A DNA stretch of 64,000 bases from Streptomyces sp. NBC_01016 (GTDB lineage: Bacteria > Actinomycetota > Actinomycetes > Streptomycetales > Streptomycetaceae), in the NCBI RefSeq assembly GCF_026341035.1, contig NZ_JAPEOQ010000001.1:310001-374000 (forward strand). Reading direction: 5' to 3'. This document shows positions 17,132 to 26,402 of the stretch, in pieces. Position 1 is the first letter of the stretch. Each line of letters begins with the position of its first letter. Position numbers and translations under genes: made by a program. The notes beneath the pieces are model-generated. The model had not been told where the DNA came from and did not search any database. It saw nothing but the letters and a program-made list of their open reading frames with translations.

Positions 17132-18331
17132 CTACCCGTCCAGCTGCGACAGCGTCGCGTTCGACGGGCCCCTGCGGGACCGGAGGTCGGACGCCACCGA
17201 TTCCGCGTCGCCGAGCACCCGCACCGCGTTGCGCCACGTCAGCTTGGAGAGGTCGTCGCGGGACCAGCCGCGGTCGACCAGTTCCGCGATGAGGTTCGGG
17301 TAGCCGGAGACGTCGTCGAGGCCGTCCGGTGTGAACGCCGTGCCGTCGTAGTCGCCGCCGATGCCGATGTGGTCGACGCCGGCCACTTCGCGCATGTGGT
17401 CGAGGTGGTCCGCCACCGTGGAGACCGTGGCCACCGGCCGCGGGCGCGCCTCCTCGAAGGCGCGGTGCAGCTTCATCGCCTCCGGGGACGTGTCCAGGTG
17501 GTGGAAGCCGTGGGAGCGGAGGTTGTCGTCCGCGGCCGCGGTCCAGTCGACGGCCGCCTGCAATACGAACTTCGGGACGAAGGTGGCCATGGCCACTCCC
17601 CCGTTCCCCGCCAACCGCTCCAGCACGTCGTCAGGGATGTTGCGGGGGTGGTCGCACACCGCCCGCGACGAGGAGTGGGAGAAGATCACGGGTGCCTCGG
17701 ACACGTCCAGCGCCGCGCGCATCGTCGTCGCCGCGACGTGCGAGAGGTCGACCAGCATGCCCTCGCGGTTCATCTCGCGGACCACCTCGCGGCCGAAGGC
17801 CGAGAGGCCGCCGACACCGGGCTCGTCCGTCGCCGAGTCCGCCCACGCGATGTTGTCGTTGTGCGTGAGTGTCATGTAGCGGACGCCCAGCGCGTACAAC
17901 GCCCGTAGCGTGGCAAGGGAGTTGTTGATGGAATGGCCGCCCTCGGCGCCCTTGAGCGAGGCGATGCGGCCCTCCTTCCGCGCCGCTTCCATGTCGGCCG
18001 CGGTCCGCGCCTCGCGCAACTCACCCGCGTACCGGGCGATCAACTGGTCGACGCAGTCGATCTGTTCGAGCGTGGCGCTGACCGCCGCGTCGCCCGACAG
18101 GTCCGTACGGACGTACACCGACCAGAACTGCGCGCCGACGCCGCCGGCCTTCAACCTGCCCAGGTCCGTGTGGAGATGGGCGCTCTGGTCGGTGGCGATG
18201 TCGCGCGCGTCGATGTCGTACGTGACCTGCTCGCGCAGCGCCCACGGCAGGTCGTTGTGCCCGTCGACGACCGGGAACTCGGCGAGCAGCGAGCGGGCTT
18301 CCTCAAGAGGGGTACTCATGCGCGCGCTCAC
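17132..18331 (-). CDS. Membrane dipeptidase family M19
   Basis: 399 aa from GTG, which overlaps the purE stop by 4 bp (GTGA). An ATG 12 bases downstream, with GGGAAG before it, is an alternative start. It is a zinc-dependent dipeptidase of the renal dipeptidase family. All ligand motifs are present: DGHNDLP (His25, Asp27), KGAEGGHSI (Glu), DLSHVA and FSHSSSRAV (His), and GIGGDYDG (Asp). No signal peptide, so presumably cytosolic. Its partner paralogue downstream has lost these residues. Third gene of a coupled purK-purE-dipeptidase unit. Confidence 0.92.
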   Translation of the reverse strand: MSARMSTPLEEARSLLAEFPVVDGHNDLPWALREQVTYDIDARDIATDQSAHLHTDLGRLKAGGVGAQFWSVYVRTDLSGDAAVSATLEQIDCVDQLIARYAGELREARTAADMEAARKEGRIASLKGAEGGHSINNSLATLRALYALGVRYMTLTHNDNIAWADSATDEPGVGGLSAFGREVVREMNREGMLVDLSHVAATTMRAALDVSEAPVIFSHSSSRAVCDHPRNIPDDVLERLAGNGGVAMATFVPKFVLQAAVDWTAAADDNLRSHGFHHLDTSPEAMKLHRAFEEARPRPVATVSTVADHLDHMREVAGVDHIGIGGDYDGTAFTPDGLDDVSGYPNLIAELVDRGWSRDDLSKLTWRNAVRVLGDAESVASDLRSRRGPSNATLSQLDG

Positions 18332-18870
18332 TTCCCGAAGCCGAAGCCCGTGCCCGAGCCCTCGACCTTGGCCCGCAGCCGCTTGCCCTTCTCGGTCGCC
18401 TGGTCGTTCAGCTCCTGCTGGAAGTCCCGCATGCGGCCGAGGAGTTCCTCGTCGTGGGCGGCGAGGATGCGGGCCGCGAGCAGGCCCGCGTTGCGCGCGC
18501 CGCCGACCGAGACCGTGGCGACGGGGACGCCCGCCGGCATCTGCACGATGGACAGCAGGGAGTCCATGCCGTCGAGGTACTTCAGCGGGACCGGCACGCC
18601 GATCACCGGCAGCGGCGTCACCGACGCCAGCATGCCGGGCAGGTGGGCCGCGCCGCCCGCGCCCGCGACGATCGCCTTGAGGCCGCGCTCGGCGGCCTGC
18701 TCCCCGTACGAGATCATCTCGTGCGGCATCCGGTGCGCGGAGACGACGTCGACCTCGTAGGGGATCTCGAACTCGTCGAGGGCCTTCGCCGCGGCCTCCA
18801 TGACGGGCCAGTCGGAGTCCGAGCCCATGACGATGCCGACGACGGGGGACGTGCGGGTCGTGCTGCTCAT
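18328..18870 (-). CDS. purE: N5-carboxyaminoimidazole ribonucleotide mutase
   Basis: 180 aa. Class I PurE converts N5-CAIR to CAIR in purine synthesis, directly after PurK. Signatures: [10 protein letters not shown] (15-24), the catalytic His in SAHRMPHEM, and [11 protein letters not shown] in the active-site loop. The ATG overlaps the purK stop by 4 bp (ATGA), with GAGGGG further upstream, indicating translational coupling. A short Lys/Gly-rich C-terminal tail is added to the usual core. Confidence 0.97.
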   Translation of the reverse strand: MSSTTRTSPVVGIVMGSDSDWPVMEAAAKALDEFEIPYEVDVVSAHRMPHEMISYGEQAAERGLKAIVAGAGGAAHLPGMLASVTPLPVIGVPVPLKYLDGMDSLLSIVQMPAGVPVATVSVGGARNAGLLAARILAAHDEELLGRMRDFQQELNDQATEKGKRLRAKVEGSGTGFGFGK

Positions 18871-20006
18871 TCGGTGATCGTGCCCCTCAGGTAGCCGGCT
18901 GCGTGCCGGGCGCGGTCGAGGACGGCGTCGAGGTCGTCGCCGTAGGTGTTGACGTGACCGACCTTGCGGCCGGGCTTCACGTCCTTGCCGTACATGTGGA
19001 TCTTGAGCTGCGGGTCGCGGGCCATGCAGTGCAGATACGCGCTGTACATGTCCGGGTAGTCGCCGCCCAGGACGTTGCACATGACCGTCCATGTCGCGCG
19101 CGGGCGCGGGTCGCCGAGCGGCAGGTCGAGGACGGCGCGCACGTGGTTCGCGAACTGGGACGTCACCGCCCCGTCCATCGTCCAGTGGCCGGAATTGTGC
19201 GGGCGCATCGCGAGTTCGTTGACCAGGATGCGGCCGTCGCGGGTCTCGAAGAGCTCGACCGCGAGGTGGCCGACCACGCCGAGCTCCTGCGCGACGCGCA
19301 GCGCCAGCTCCTGCGCCTCGCCGGCGAGGGACTCGTCCAGCTCGGGGGCCGGCGCGATCACCGTGTCGCAGACGCCGTCGACCTGCTGGGACTCGACGAC
19401 CGGGTACGCGACCGCCTGGCCGTGCGGGGAACGGACGACGTTGGCCGCCAGCTCCCGTACGAAGTCGACCTTCTCCTCGGCGAGGACCGGCACGCCCGCC
19501 TTGAACGGGTCGGCGGCGTCGGCCTCGGAGCGTACGAACCACACGCCCTTGCCGTCGTAGCCGCCGCGCACCGTCTTGAGGATGACGGGGAAACCCTCGC
19601 CCTCCTCGGCGAACGCGACCACATCGGCCGGGTCCCGCACGATGCGGTGGCGCGGGCACGGCACGTCGAGCGACGTGAGCTTCGCGCGCATCTCGCCCTT
19701 GTCCTGGGCGTACAGCAGCGCGTCGGGCCCCGGGCGGACGGGGATGCCGTCCGCCTCCAGGGCCCGTAGGTGCTCTGTCGGTACGTGCTCGTGATCGAAG
19801 GTGATCACGTCACAGCCGCGCGCGAACTCGCGCAGCGTGTCCAGGTCGCGGTAGTCGCCGACGACGACATCACCGACGACCTGCGCCGCGGAATCCTGCG
19901 GGGTGTCACTGAGGAGCTTGAACCTGATGCCGAGCGGGATGCCTGCCTCGTGTGTCATACGAGCGAGCTGTCCACCGCCGACCATGCCGACTACGGGGAA
20001 CGTCAC
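18867..20006 (-). CDS. purK: N5-carboxyaminoimidazole ribonucleotide synthase
   Basis: 379 aa. ATP-grasp enzyme that carboxylates AIR with bicarbonate and ATP to N5-CAIR. N-terminal [18 protein letters not shown]-grasp segments [16 protein letters not shown] and [28 protein letters not shown], and the PurK-specific LPLGDP near the C-terminus. The GTG at 20006 fits the family start; the frame is open further upstream but carries no homology there. First gene of the purK-purE-dipeptidase unit and divergent from the GtrA gene. Confidence 0.97.
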   Translation of the reverse strand: MTFPVVGMVGGGQLARMTHEAGIPLGIRFKLLSDTPQDSAAQVVGDVVVGDYRDLDTLREFARGCDVITFDHEHVPTEHLRALEADGIPVRPGPDALLYAQDKGEMRAKLTSLDVPCPRHRIVRDPADVVAFAEEGEGFPVILKTVRGGYDGKGVWFVRSEADAADPFKAGVPVLAEEKVDFVRELAANVVRSPHGQAVAYPVVESQQVDGVCDTVIAPAPELDESLAGEAQELALRVAQELGVVGHLAVELFETRDGRILVNELAMRPHNSGHWTMDGAVTSQFANHVRAVLDLPLGDPRPRATWTVMCNVLGGDYPDMYSAYLHCMARDPQLKIHMYGKDVKPGRKVGHVNTYGDDLDAVLDRARHAAGYLRGTITE

Positions 20007-20199
20007 CGGTCCAGGGTATCGGCCATTTGACCGGATCTCGTACGCACCTCGTCCTGTAGGAAAGGACAAGGAAGGGGCGAGGTACGGCCATCGTCACCGT
20101 CCCCCGACGTCCGGGAGGGGCCCCGGTTAGCATGGCTGGGTCGGTCATGACCGGACGGACCGGCCCAGATCAGGAAACCACGGGGGCTGAGGCGACTAC

Positions 20200-20724
20200 A
20201 TGGGTATCACCGGACGTACCGGCCGCATCGGCGCACTGCGACAGCGGCTCGCGGGCGTGGCCCGTGAGGTCGCGAAGTTCGGTGTCGTCGGCGCCCTGGG
20301 CGTCCTCGTGAACTTCGCCGTCTTCAACCTCATGCGGCACAGCACCGACCTCCAGGTGGTGCGGGCCAGCGTGATCGCGACGGTCGTCGCCATCGCCTTC
20401 AACTACGTGGGATTCCGCTACTTCACGTACCGCGACCGCGACAAGAGCGGGCGGACCAAGGAACTCACGCTGTTCCTGCTGTTCAGCGCGGCGGGCCTGA
20501 TCATCGAGAACGGTGTCCTGTACGCGGCGACGTACGGGTTCGGGTGGAACAGCTCGTTGCAGAGCAACATCTTCAAGTTCCTCGGCATGGGGCTCGCGAC
20601 CCTGTTCCGGTTCTGGTCGTACCGGACGTGGGTGTTCAAGGCGCTGCCCGCGAGGGAGGCCGTGGCCAGCGCGGAATCGTTCCTCGGCGAGTCGCCCGCG
20701 CCGCCGGTGCAGCGCGTGAAGTGA
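20200..20724 (+). CDS. GtrA family membrane protein
   Basis: 174 aa with four predicted membrane helices (about 28-48, 54-74, 92-114, 122-142). The GtrA signature FGVVGALGVLVNFAVFNLM is near the N-terminus and FRFWSYRTWVFK follows the last helix. GtrA-like proteins are proposed flippases or modulators for lipid-linked sugars used in surface polysaccharide glycosylation. ATG preceded by GAGG about 9 bases away. It is convergent with the histidine kinase and ends just before a 9-bp tandem repeat. Confidence 0.88.
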   Translation: MGITGRTGRIGALRQRLAGVAREVAKFGVVGALGVLVNFAVFNLMRHSTDLQVVRASVIATVVAIAFNYVGFRYFTYRDRDKSGRTKELTLFLLFSAAGLIIENGVLYAATYGFGWNSSLQSNIFKFLGMGLATLFRFWSYRTWVFKALPAREAVASAESFLGESPAPPVQRVK

Positions 20725-20760
20725 CCGCGGCTGCCTGATCCAGTGACCGCTCTCTGATCC

Positions 20761-20805
20761 ACCTGATCTACCTGATCTACCTGATCTACCTGATCTACCT
20801 GATCA
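20761..20805. repeat. 9-bp tandem repeat ACCTGATCT
   Basis: Four perfect copies and a fifth ending in A, with a degenerate copy (CTCTGATCC) at 20752-20760. Each unit contains the GATC palindrome. The array sits between convergent genes and supplies the last three codons and the stop of the histidine kinase. Confidence 0.9.
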
Positions 20806-22075
20806 TTTGTTCCTCGTCCGCGTCGTCGCCCGACGCCTTCTTCAGTGGCGTACGGGAGAGGAACAGGCCGAAGACCGGCGGGGTGGTCTGGAGCATTTCG
20901 AGGCGGCCGCCGTCGGCCTCCGCCAGGTCGCGGGCGACGGCGAGGCCGATGCCCGTCGAATTCCGGCCACTGATGGTCCGCTCGAAGATCCGCGAGCCCA
21001 GCTCCGGCGGGACCCCGGGGCCCTCGTCCGTGACCTCGACGATGGCCTGGCTGCCGGTGACGCGGGTACGCAGGGCGACCGTGCCGCCACCGTGCATCAG
21101 CGAGTTCTCGATCAGCGCGGCGAGCACCTGGGCCACCGCGCCCGGGGTGCCGACCGCCGTGAGGTGGCGCTTGCCGGAGGAGACGATCGCGCGTCCGGCG
21201 CTGCGGTAGGCGGGCCGCCACTCCTCCAGCTGCTGCTTGATCACCTCGTCCAGGTCGAAGGGGACGGCGGATCCGGTGCGCGGGTCACGGGAGTTGGTGA
21301 GCAGCCGCTCGACGACGTCGGTGAGCCGCTCGACCTGCGCGAGCGCGATCGTCGCCTCCTCCTTCACCTCGTCGAGGTCCTCGGTCATGGTGATCTCCTC
21401 CAGGCGCATGGAGAGCGCCGTGAGGGGCGTACGCAGCTGGTGCGAGGCGTCGGCCGCGAGGCGCCGCTCGGCCGTCAGCATGCGGGCGATGCGCTCGGCC
21501 GAGCCGTCGAGGACGTCGGCGACGCGGTCGAGCTCCGGGACGCCGTAGCGCTTGTGGCGGGGGCGCGGGTCGCCGGACCCGAGGCGTTCCGCCGTTGAGG
21601 CGAGGTCGGTGAGCGGGGACGCGAGGCGGTTCGCCTGGCGTACGGCGAGCAGCACGGCGGCGACGATCGCGAGGAGGGCCACGCCCGCGATGATCAGGAG
21701 CGTGCGGCCGACCTCCGTGGTGACGGCCGAGCGGGCCTCCTCGACGGTGACCTTCTCGCCCTGCTCGCCCGTCGCCGTGTAGGAGATGACCTCGCCTACG
21801 GGTTCCGTGCCGATGGTGAGCGGCTGGCGGCCGGGCATGTCGATCTCGGCGTAGCGCTCCCCTGCGACCTGGTCCTTGAGGATGCTGCCGGTGATCTGTT
21901 CCTCGCTGAGGATTCTGCTGTCCACGATGGAGGCGAGGCGGACGGCCTCCGACTCCACGCGTTCCTGGGCGCTGTTGGTGATGGTTCGGGTCTCCACGAT
22001 GACCAGGGAGACGCCGAAGACGGCGATCACGACCAGGACGACGGCGAGGGTGGAGTTGATCAGGCGGCGGCGCAT
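20795..22075 (-). CDS. Sensor histidine kinase
   Basis: 426 aa. Membrane helix 1 (about 8-29), a short extracytoplasmic sensor of about 95 residues, helix 2 (124-146), HAMP, then the H-box DASHQLRTPL with phospho-acceptor His212. The ATP-binding domain has the N-box ENSLMHGGG, G1 DEGPGVP, an F-box-like ERTI and G2 STGIGLAVA. It autophosphorylates and passes the phosphate to the response regulator encoded just upstream. Stimulus unknown. The gene ends inside a tandem repeat. Confidence 0.94.
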   Translation of the reverse strand: MRRRLINSTLAVVLVVIAVFGVSLVIVETRTITNSAQERVESEAVRLASIVDSRILSEEQITGSILKDQVAGERYAEIDMPGRQPLTIGTEPVGEVISYTATGEQGEKVTVEEARSAVTTEVGRTLLIIAGVALLAIVAAVLLAVRQANRLASPLTDLASTAERLGSGDPRPRHKRYGVPELDRVADVLDGSAERIARMLTAERRLAADASHQLRTPLTALSMRLEEITMTEDLDEVKEEATIALAQVERLTDVVERLLTNSRDPRTGSAVPFDLDEVIKQQLEEWRPAYRSAGRAIVSSGKRHLTAVGTPGAVAQVLAALIENSLMHGGGTVALRTRVTGSQAIVEVTDEGPGVPPELGSRIFERTISGRNSTGIGLAVARDLAEADGGRLEMLQTTPPVFGLFLSRTPLKKASGDDADEEQMIR

Positions 22076-22119
22076 GTTCTTAGTGTCCCGGATTGGTGCG
22101 CGGCACCGGGGTTAGGGAC

Positions 22120-22192
22120 TCGGGGCTCCGCCCCGGACCCCGCTGCTCAATCTCCCCCAGCTACCGCTGGGAGGTGCCCCCTGCAGGGGCTT
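22120..22192. repeat. GC-rich palindromic intergenic repeat, copy 2
   Basis: Module A CGGGGCTCCGCCCCGGACCC is followed by TCAATCTCCCCCAGCTACCG and CTGGGAGGTGCCCCCTGCAG. It lies between the response regulator and kinase genes, which would otherwise be adjacent. It differs at only about three positions from copy 3 near 24940. Confidence 0.75.
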
Positions 22193-22199
22193 ATCCGGA

Positions 22200-22877
22200 T
22201 CAGCTTTTCTCGAACCTGAAGCCCACGCCGCGGACCGTTGCGATGTAGCGCGGGTTCGCCGCGTCGTCGCCGAGCTTCTTGCGGAGCCACGAGATGTGCA
22301 TGTCGAGGGTCTTGGTCGACGACCACCACGTCGTGTCCCAGACCTCGCGCATCAGCTGGTCGCGGGTGACCACGCGGCCCGCGTCCCGTACGAGGACCCG
22401 CAGGAGGTCGAACTCCTTGGCGGTGAGCTGGAGTTCCTCCTCGCCCATCCACGCGCGGTGCGACTCGACGTCGATCCGGACGCCGTGCGTGGCCGGGGCC
22501 TGGACGGGCTCGGTGGCGCCGCGCCGGAGCAGGGCCCGGACGCGGGCGAGCAGCTCGGCGAGGCGGAAGGGCTTGGTCACGTAGTCGTCGGCGCCGGCGT
22601 CGAGGCCGACGACCGTGTCCACCTCGTCCGCGCGGGCGGTGAGGATCAGGACCGGCACCGTGTGCCCCTCGGCGCGCATTCTGCGGGCCACCTCGAGGCC
22701 GTCCATTCCCGGCAGTCCGAGGTCGAGCACGACGAGGTCGATGCTTCCCTGCAGTCCGGCGTCGAGGGCGGTCGGACCGTCCTCGCGCACTTCCACCTCG
22801 TAACCCTCGCGGCGCAGGGCGCGGGCCAGCGGCTCCGAGATGGACGCGTCGTCCTCGGCGAGCAGTACACGGGTCAT
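22200..22877 (-). CDS. OmpR-family response regulator
   Basis: 225 aa. Receiver domain (1-115) with acidic pair Asp9/Asp10, phospho-acceptor Asp52 in VVLDLGLPGMDG, Thr in LTARA and Lys in TKPFR. An OmpR/PhoB winged helix follows (about 128-225; WDTTWWSSTKTLDMHISWLRKK read as two parts around the recognition helix). The ATG at 22877 begins MTRVLLAEDD; upstream codons carry no homology. Partner of the downstream histidine kinase. Divergent from the peptide transporter. Confidence 0.95.
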   Translation of the reverse strand: MTRVLLAEDDASISEPLARALRREGYEVEVREDGPTALDAGLQGSIDLVVLDLGLPGMDGLEVARRMRAEGHTVPVLILTARADEVDTVVGLDAGADDYVTKPFRLAELLARVRALLRRGATEPVQAPATHGVRIDVESHRAWMGEEELQLTAKEFDLLRVLVRDAGRVVTRDQLMREVWDTTWWSSTKTLDMHISWLRKKLGDDAANPRYIATVRGVGFRFEKS

Positions 22878-23335
22878 GAGGTGATGGTAGTCCGCGGCGG
22901 ACGACGCCCGTAGGGTGATCCGCCACTGCGGCTTCCCGTGCCTAACGGAATTTTGGCCTCCGGGCTCGCGCCCTGCGGTGTCCGGGTGCCATCGTGGGGA
23001 TGACCTTTGAAACAGCGCCGGTGGTTCCGTGAAGGCCTGTGATCCATCTCTCAAGTCCTTCCATATACCACTGAGTCGTTCGTAAGGTGATTCAACGCCT
23101 GATGCACTACAGGGGGACCTTTGGAGCGCACTGCGCACCCAAGGTCCCTTTCTTGTGTGAGCTGACGTCAGTCAGCATTTTTAGGAATGACCTGTGGCCG
23201 GGCCCCGCGTGTAAGGAAGCGCGCCGGGGTGTGGATCTCGGGCCCGCCGCATCGGCGGGTTTCGGTGCCGGCCTCCCCCACGCGGGCGCCCGCTCCCCAC
23301 GAAGGTGCAGCGTCCCGAGCGAGCAAGGAACCCCC
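22878..23335. promoter_or_regulatory. Divergent control region with two hairpins
   Basis: The 458-bp gap carries promoters for the response regulator (left) and the peptide transporter (right). On the transporter side, 23114-23148 can fold into a long hairpin (GGGACCTT stem, two single mismatches, then GCGC-ACT-GCGC), followed by TTTCTT. At 23161-23176 a second inverted repeat, GCTGAC-GTCA-GTCAGC, is followed by ATTTTTAG. Both resemble terminator or attenuator elements. The remainder shows no gene. Confidence 0.5.
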
Positions 23336-24835
23336 ATGGCGTCCAGCCTGACGAAGGAAGCCACCGCGCCCGGCGCCGGTGAGAAGACCTTCCTTGGCCA
23401 CCCTCGCGGCCTGGCCTTTCTGTTTCTGACGGAGATGTGGGAGCGCTACAGCTTCTACGGGATGCGCGCGCTTCTCGTGCTGTACCTGTCGGCCGGTGTG
23501 ATCGACGGTGGCCTCGGCCTCGACATCGCCACGGCGACGGCGATCTACTCCGTCTACAACGCCCTTGTGTACCTGCTCGCCCTGCCGGGCGGCTGGCTCG
23601 GCGACCGCGTCTGGGGTCCGCGCAAGACGACCGCGGTGGGCGCGGGCATCATCATGGTCGGCCACTTCACGCTGGCGCTGCCCTGGGCCGGTTCGTTCTA
23701 CCTCGGCCTCGGTCTGATCGCCGCCGGTTCGGGTCTGCTCAAGGCCAACATCTCCACGATGGTCGGCCACCTGTACCCGGAGAAGAACGACCCGCGTCGT
23801 GACGGCGGCTTCTCGATCTTCTACATCGCGATCAACGTCGGCGCCTTCTTCGCGCCGCTGACGATCGGCACGGTCGGCCAGAAGGTCAACTGGCACCTCG
23901 GCTTCGCGATGGCCGGTGTCGGCATGGCGCTCGGCCTGGTCTGCTTCCTGTTCGGCTTCCGCTACCTGTCGGACGAGTCCACCGTCGTCCCGTCGCCGAT
24001 GAGCGACGACGAGAAGCGCGTGCTGTGGAAGAAGTCCGCGATCTGGGCCGCCATCGCCCTCGTGGTCTACGCCGCCGCCGGCGCCGGTGGCCTGCTGACC
24101 GTGAACTGGATGCTGTGGCCGCTCACCATCCTCGGCCTGGTCCTGCCCATCTGGTACCTGGTCAAGATGAAGCGCGACCGCGAGCTGTCCGACACCGAGC
24201 AGTCCCGCGTCTCCGCGTACATCTGGTTCTTCGTCGTGGCCGCCGTGTTCTGGGGCATCTACGACCAGACCGGTTCCACGCTGACCCTGTTCGCGCAGAA
24301 CGACACCACCAACACGCTGTTCGGCTTCGAATTCCCGTCCAGCTGGTTCCAGTCCCTGAACCCGCTGTACGTCATGGCGCTCGCGCCGGTCGCCGCCTGG
24401 CTGTGGATCTGGCTCAACAAGCGCGGCAAGGAGCCCAGCACCATCTCGAAGTTCGCCAACGGCGTCTTCCTGATCGGTATCTCCTTCTTCGTGATGATGC
24501 TCGCCCAGACCGCGGCCTCCGGCGACGCCAAGGTCACGCCGCTGTGGCTGTGCTCGGTCTACCTGATCCAGACCATCGGTGAGCTGACGCTCTCCCCGGT
24601 CGGCCTCTCCCTCACCACGAAGCTGGCGCCGGAGAAGTACGGCTCGCAGATGATGGGTGTCTGGTTCCTCGCCGTCACCGCCGGTGACTCGGTCATCGCC
24701 CTGCTCCAGCTGATCGGCGCGCCGACCGACACCGAGTGGTGGTTCGCCTCCCAGGGCGCGCTCGCCGTCCTCGCGGGCGTCGCGGTCTTCATGTTCCGCC
24801 GGAAGGTCAAGCCGCTGATGGCGGGCGTGCACTAG
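23336..24835 (+). CDS. POT family proton-coupled peptide transporter
   Basis: 499 aa, about 12-14 membrane helices. The proton-coupling motif EMWERYSFYGMR is in helix 1 and the POT signature GGFSIFYIAINVGAF lies near residue 160. It imports di- and tripeptides with protons. ATG with AAGGAA just upstream. Two hairpins in the upstream region suggest control by transcription attenuation or a bound regulator. Cytosolic M19 dipeptidase elsewhere in the window could process imported peptides, though the two are not in one operon. Confidence 0.95.
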   Translation: MASSLTKEATAPGAGEKTFLGHPRGLAFLFLTEMWERYSFYGMRALLVLYLSAGVIDGGLGLDIATATAIYSVYNALVYLLALPGGWLGDRVWGPRKTTAVGAGIIMVGHFTLALPWAGSFYLGLGLIAAGSGLLKANISTMVGHLYPEKNDPRRDGGFSIFYIAINVGAFFAPLTIGTVGQKVNWHLGFAMAGVGMALGLVCFLFGFRYLSDESTVVPSPMSDDEKRVLWKKSAIWAAIALVVYAAAGAGGLLTVNWMLWPLTILGLVLPIWYLVKMKRDRELSDTEQSRVSAYIWFFVVAAVFWGIYDQTGSTLTLFAQNDTTNTLFGFEFPSSWFQSLNPLYVMALAPVAAWLWIWLNKRGKEPSTISKFANGVFLIGISFFVMMLAQTAASGDAKVTPLWLCSVYLIQTIGELTLSPVGLSLTTKLAPEKYGSQMMGVWFLAVTAGDSVIALLQLIGAPTDTEWWFASQGALAVLAGVAVFMFRRKVKPLMAGVH

Positions 24836-24853
24836 CGCTCCGCTCGGCTACGT

Positions 24854-24896
24854 GAAGGGGCCGGTCCGCACCGTTTCGGTGCGGGCCGGCCCCTTC
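24854..24896 (+). terminator. Intrinsic-type terminator of the peptide transporter
   Basis: A 19-bp stem (24854-24872 with 24878-24896) with one mismatch and a 5-base loop GTTTC starts 18 bases after the stop codon. Confidence 0.85.
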
Positions 24897-24939
24897 TGTG
24901 TGTGCTCCGACGCACGGGGCGGTCCCCCGGCGCCCGGCC

Positions 24940-25013
24940 TCGGGGCTCTGCCCCGGACCCCGCTGCTCAATCTCCCCCAGTTACCGCTGGGAGGTGCCCC
25001 CTGCAGAGGCTTG
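24940..25013. repeat. GC-rich palindromic intergenic repeat, copy 3
   Basis: Nearly identical to copy 2 (about 72 aligned bases, three differences): CGGGGCTCTGCCCCGGACCC, then TCAATCTCCCCCAGTTACCG and CTGGGAGGTGCCCCCTGCAG. It lies between the convergent transporter and surface-protein genes. Confidence 0.75.
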
Positions 25014-25034
25014 AATTGCCGGGGTCCGATGGGG

Positions 25035-26402
25035 CTATCGGCGGACCACCCGGCGTGCCCGTGGCAGGAACGTGAAGACCGCGCCGCCCAGGAGGATCAC
25101 CGTGCCGGCCGCCAGGCCGAGGGCGCGGAGGGCGCCGTCGTTGGAGGAGCCGGTTTCGGCGAGGCCGCCGCCGGTTGCCGCGGAGCCGCCGGCCGCCGCG
25201 TCACCCGCGCCGCCCGCCGAACCCGAGCCGCCTGCCGCGCCGCCCGCCTGCTTCGACGTGTCGAGCTCCAGGGAGACCGGAGCGCTCTTCGGCGTGCAGG
25301 TGGTGGTCGTACCCAGCGCCTTCACCGTGAGGACGCCCGGCGAGAGCGTCGACTTGCCGTCGGCGCCCGGCTTGTACGTGCCGGTCAGGTCGGGAATCGT
25401 CATCGGGTCGCCGGACTTGATGGGCTTCTTGTTGGTCGGGCCCTCGACGGAGACCGTGCCCTTGTCGGAGCCGCCCAGCTTGACCGCCATCGACGGCTTC
25501 ACCGAGTCGGCCGGGATGTCGGCCGGACTGTCCATCACGGACTTCTTGAACTTCACCGTGAGGCCGAAGTTCCCGCCGTCCTTCTTGGCGTTGATCTGCA
25601 CCGGAGACGTGGCGCTCTTGTCGCCGATGGGCGTCTTGCAGGCGTAGGGGACGCTGACCTCCTTGCCGGTGAAGTCGCTCTTGCCGCTGTCGCCGCCGCC
25701 TGTGGAGGAGCCGCCCGAGTCACCGGACCCGCCCGCGTCGCCGCCACCGGAACTCGACGAGCCACCCGTCGAGGTGCCCGACGAGCCGCCGGTCGAGCCA
25801 CCCGGCAGACCGCCGATGGCGCCACCCGAGCCGCTCGAACCGCCCGAACTCCCGGCGCCCTCAAGGACCTTGATGACCGCGCCGGGATCCACGGCCTCCT
25901 TCGGAGAGCACTTGGTGTCCGTCGACATCGGCTTGCTGACGTTGATGTTGTACTTGTCCGGGGTCAGCTTCAGCTCACCCGGCTTCTCCAGCTTCAGCTT
26001 GCCCTTCATCGTGGACAGCTTCATCGGGCTGTTCTTGGGGATCGCGGGGTTCTCGCGCGGCCCCTCCATCGCGATGTCACCGGTCTGCGCGCCGGCCGCC
26101 TTGAGCGTGCCGGTGGGCTGGACGGTGTTCTCGCTGAGGTCGAGGACGTCCGGGTTCTTCGACGCGCCCTGGATGAACTTCCAGGTCACATCGATGGTGT
26201 CGCCGACCTTCGCCTCGGCGGGCGCCGTGATCTGCGTGATGGTGGTGCCCTGCACCGGGTCGAGCCCGGAGATCGAGGGCGGTATGCACTCCGTCTTGTA
26301 CGAGCTCTCGGCGGCCTGCGCGGGAGCTGCCACGAACAGCAGGCCCGCCCCGCCGAGCATCAGGGCGACACCGGCCGCGCTCACTCTCCGATGGGTGCTC
26401 AC
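25035..26402 (-). CDS. LAETG sortase-anchored surface protein, two beta domains
   Basis: 455 aa. Signal peptide (1-32, ending AAPAQAAES), beta-rich domain 1 (about 35-165, paired Cys), Gly/Ser linker (about 175-235), then domain 2 (about 240-380, VPYACKTPIGDK to CTPKS). Domain 2 closely matches the single domain of the LPQTG protein at the head of this operon and resembles DUF6801-type secreted domains. The C-terminus is a sorting signal: LAETG, a hydrophobic helix and an Arg-rich tail, the form used by class E sortases of Streptomyces. GTG overlaps the upstream stop by 4 bp, with AAGGAA before it. Confidence 0.85.
   Translation of the reverse strand: MSTHRRVSAAGVALMLGGAGLLFVAAPAQAAESSYKTECIPPSISGLDPVQGTTITQITAPAEAKVGDTIDVTWKFIQGASKNPDVLDLSENTVQPTGTLKAAGAQTGDIAMEGPRENPAIPKNSPMKLSTMKGKLKLEKPGELKLTPDKYNINVSKPMSTDTKCSPKEAVDPGAVIKVLEGAGSSGGSSGSGGAIGGLPGGSTGGSSGTSTGGSSSSGGGDAGGSGDSGGSSTGGGDSGKSDFTGKEVSVPYACKTPIGDKSATSPVQINAKKDGGNFGLTVKFKKSVMDSPADIPADSVKPSMAVKLGGSDKGTVSVEGPTNKKPIKSGDPMTIPDLTGTYKPGADGKSTLSPGVLTVKALGTTTTCTPKSAPVSLELDTSKQAGGAAGGSGSAGGAGDAAAGGSAATGGGLAETGSSNDGALRALGLAAGTVILLGGAVFTFLPRARRVVRR

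Noticed and set aside
16446..17303. 285-codon plus-strand frame in the gap between the M19 genes
   Set aside because: No ribosome site, Gly/Arg/Ala-rich and runs into the antisense of the dipeptidase.
20752..20805. A CRISPR array
   Set aside because: The units are 9 bp with no spacers, and no cas genes are present.
23161..23176. A CRE/ATF-like TGACGTCA site
   Set aside because: That motif is eukaryotic; here it is part of a GCTGAC/GTCAGC inverted repeat better read as a bacterial hairpin or operator.
23168..24832. 554-codon minus-strand frame over the peptide transporter
   Set aside because: Asp/Glu/Arg/Gly-rich shadow of a membrane protein; the POT motifs are on the plus strand.
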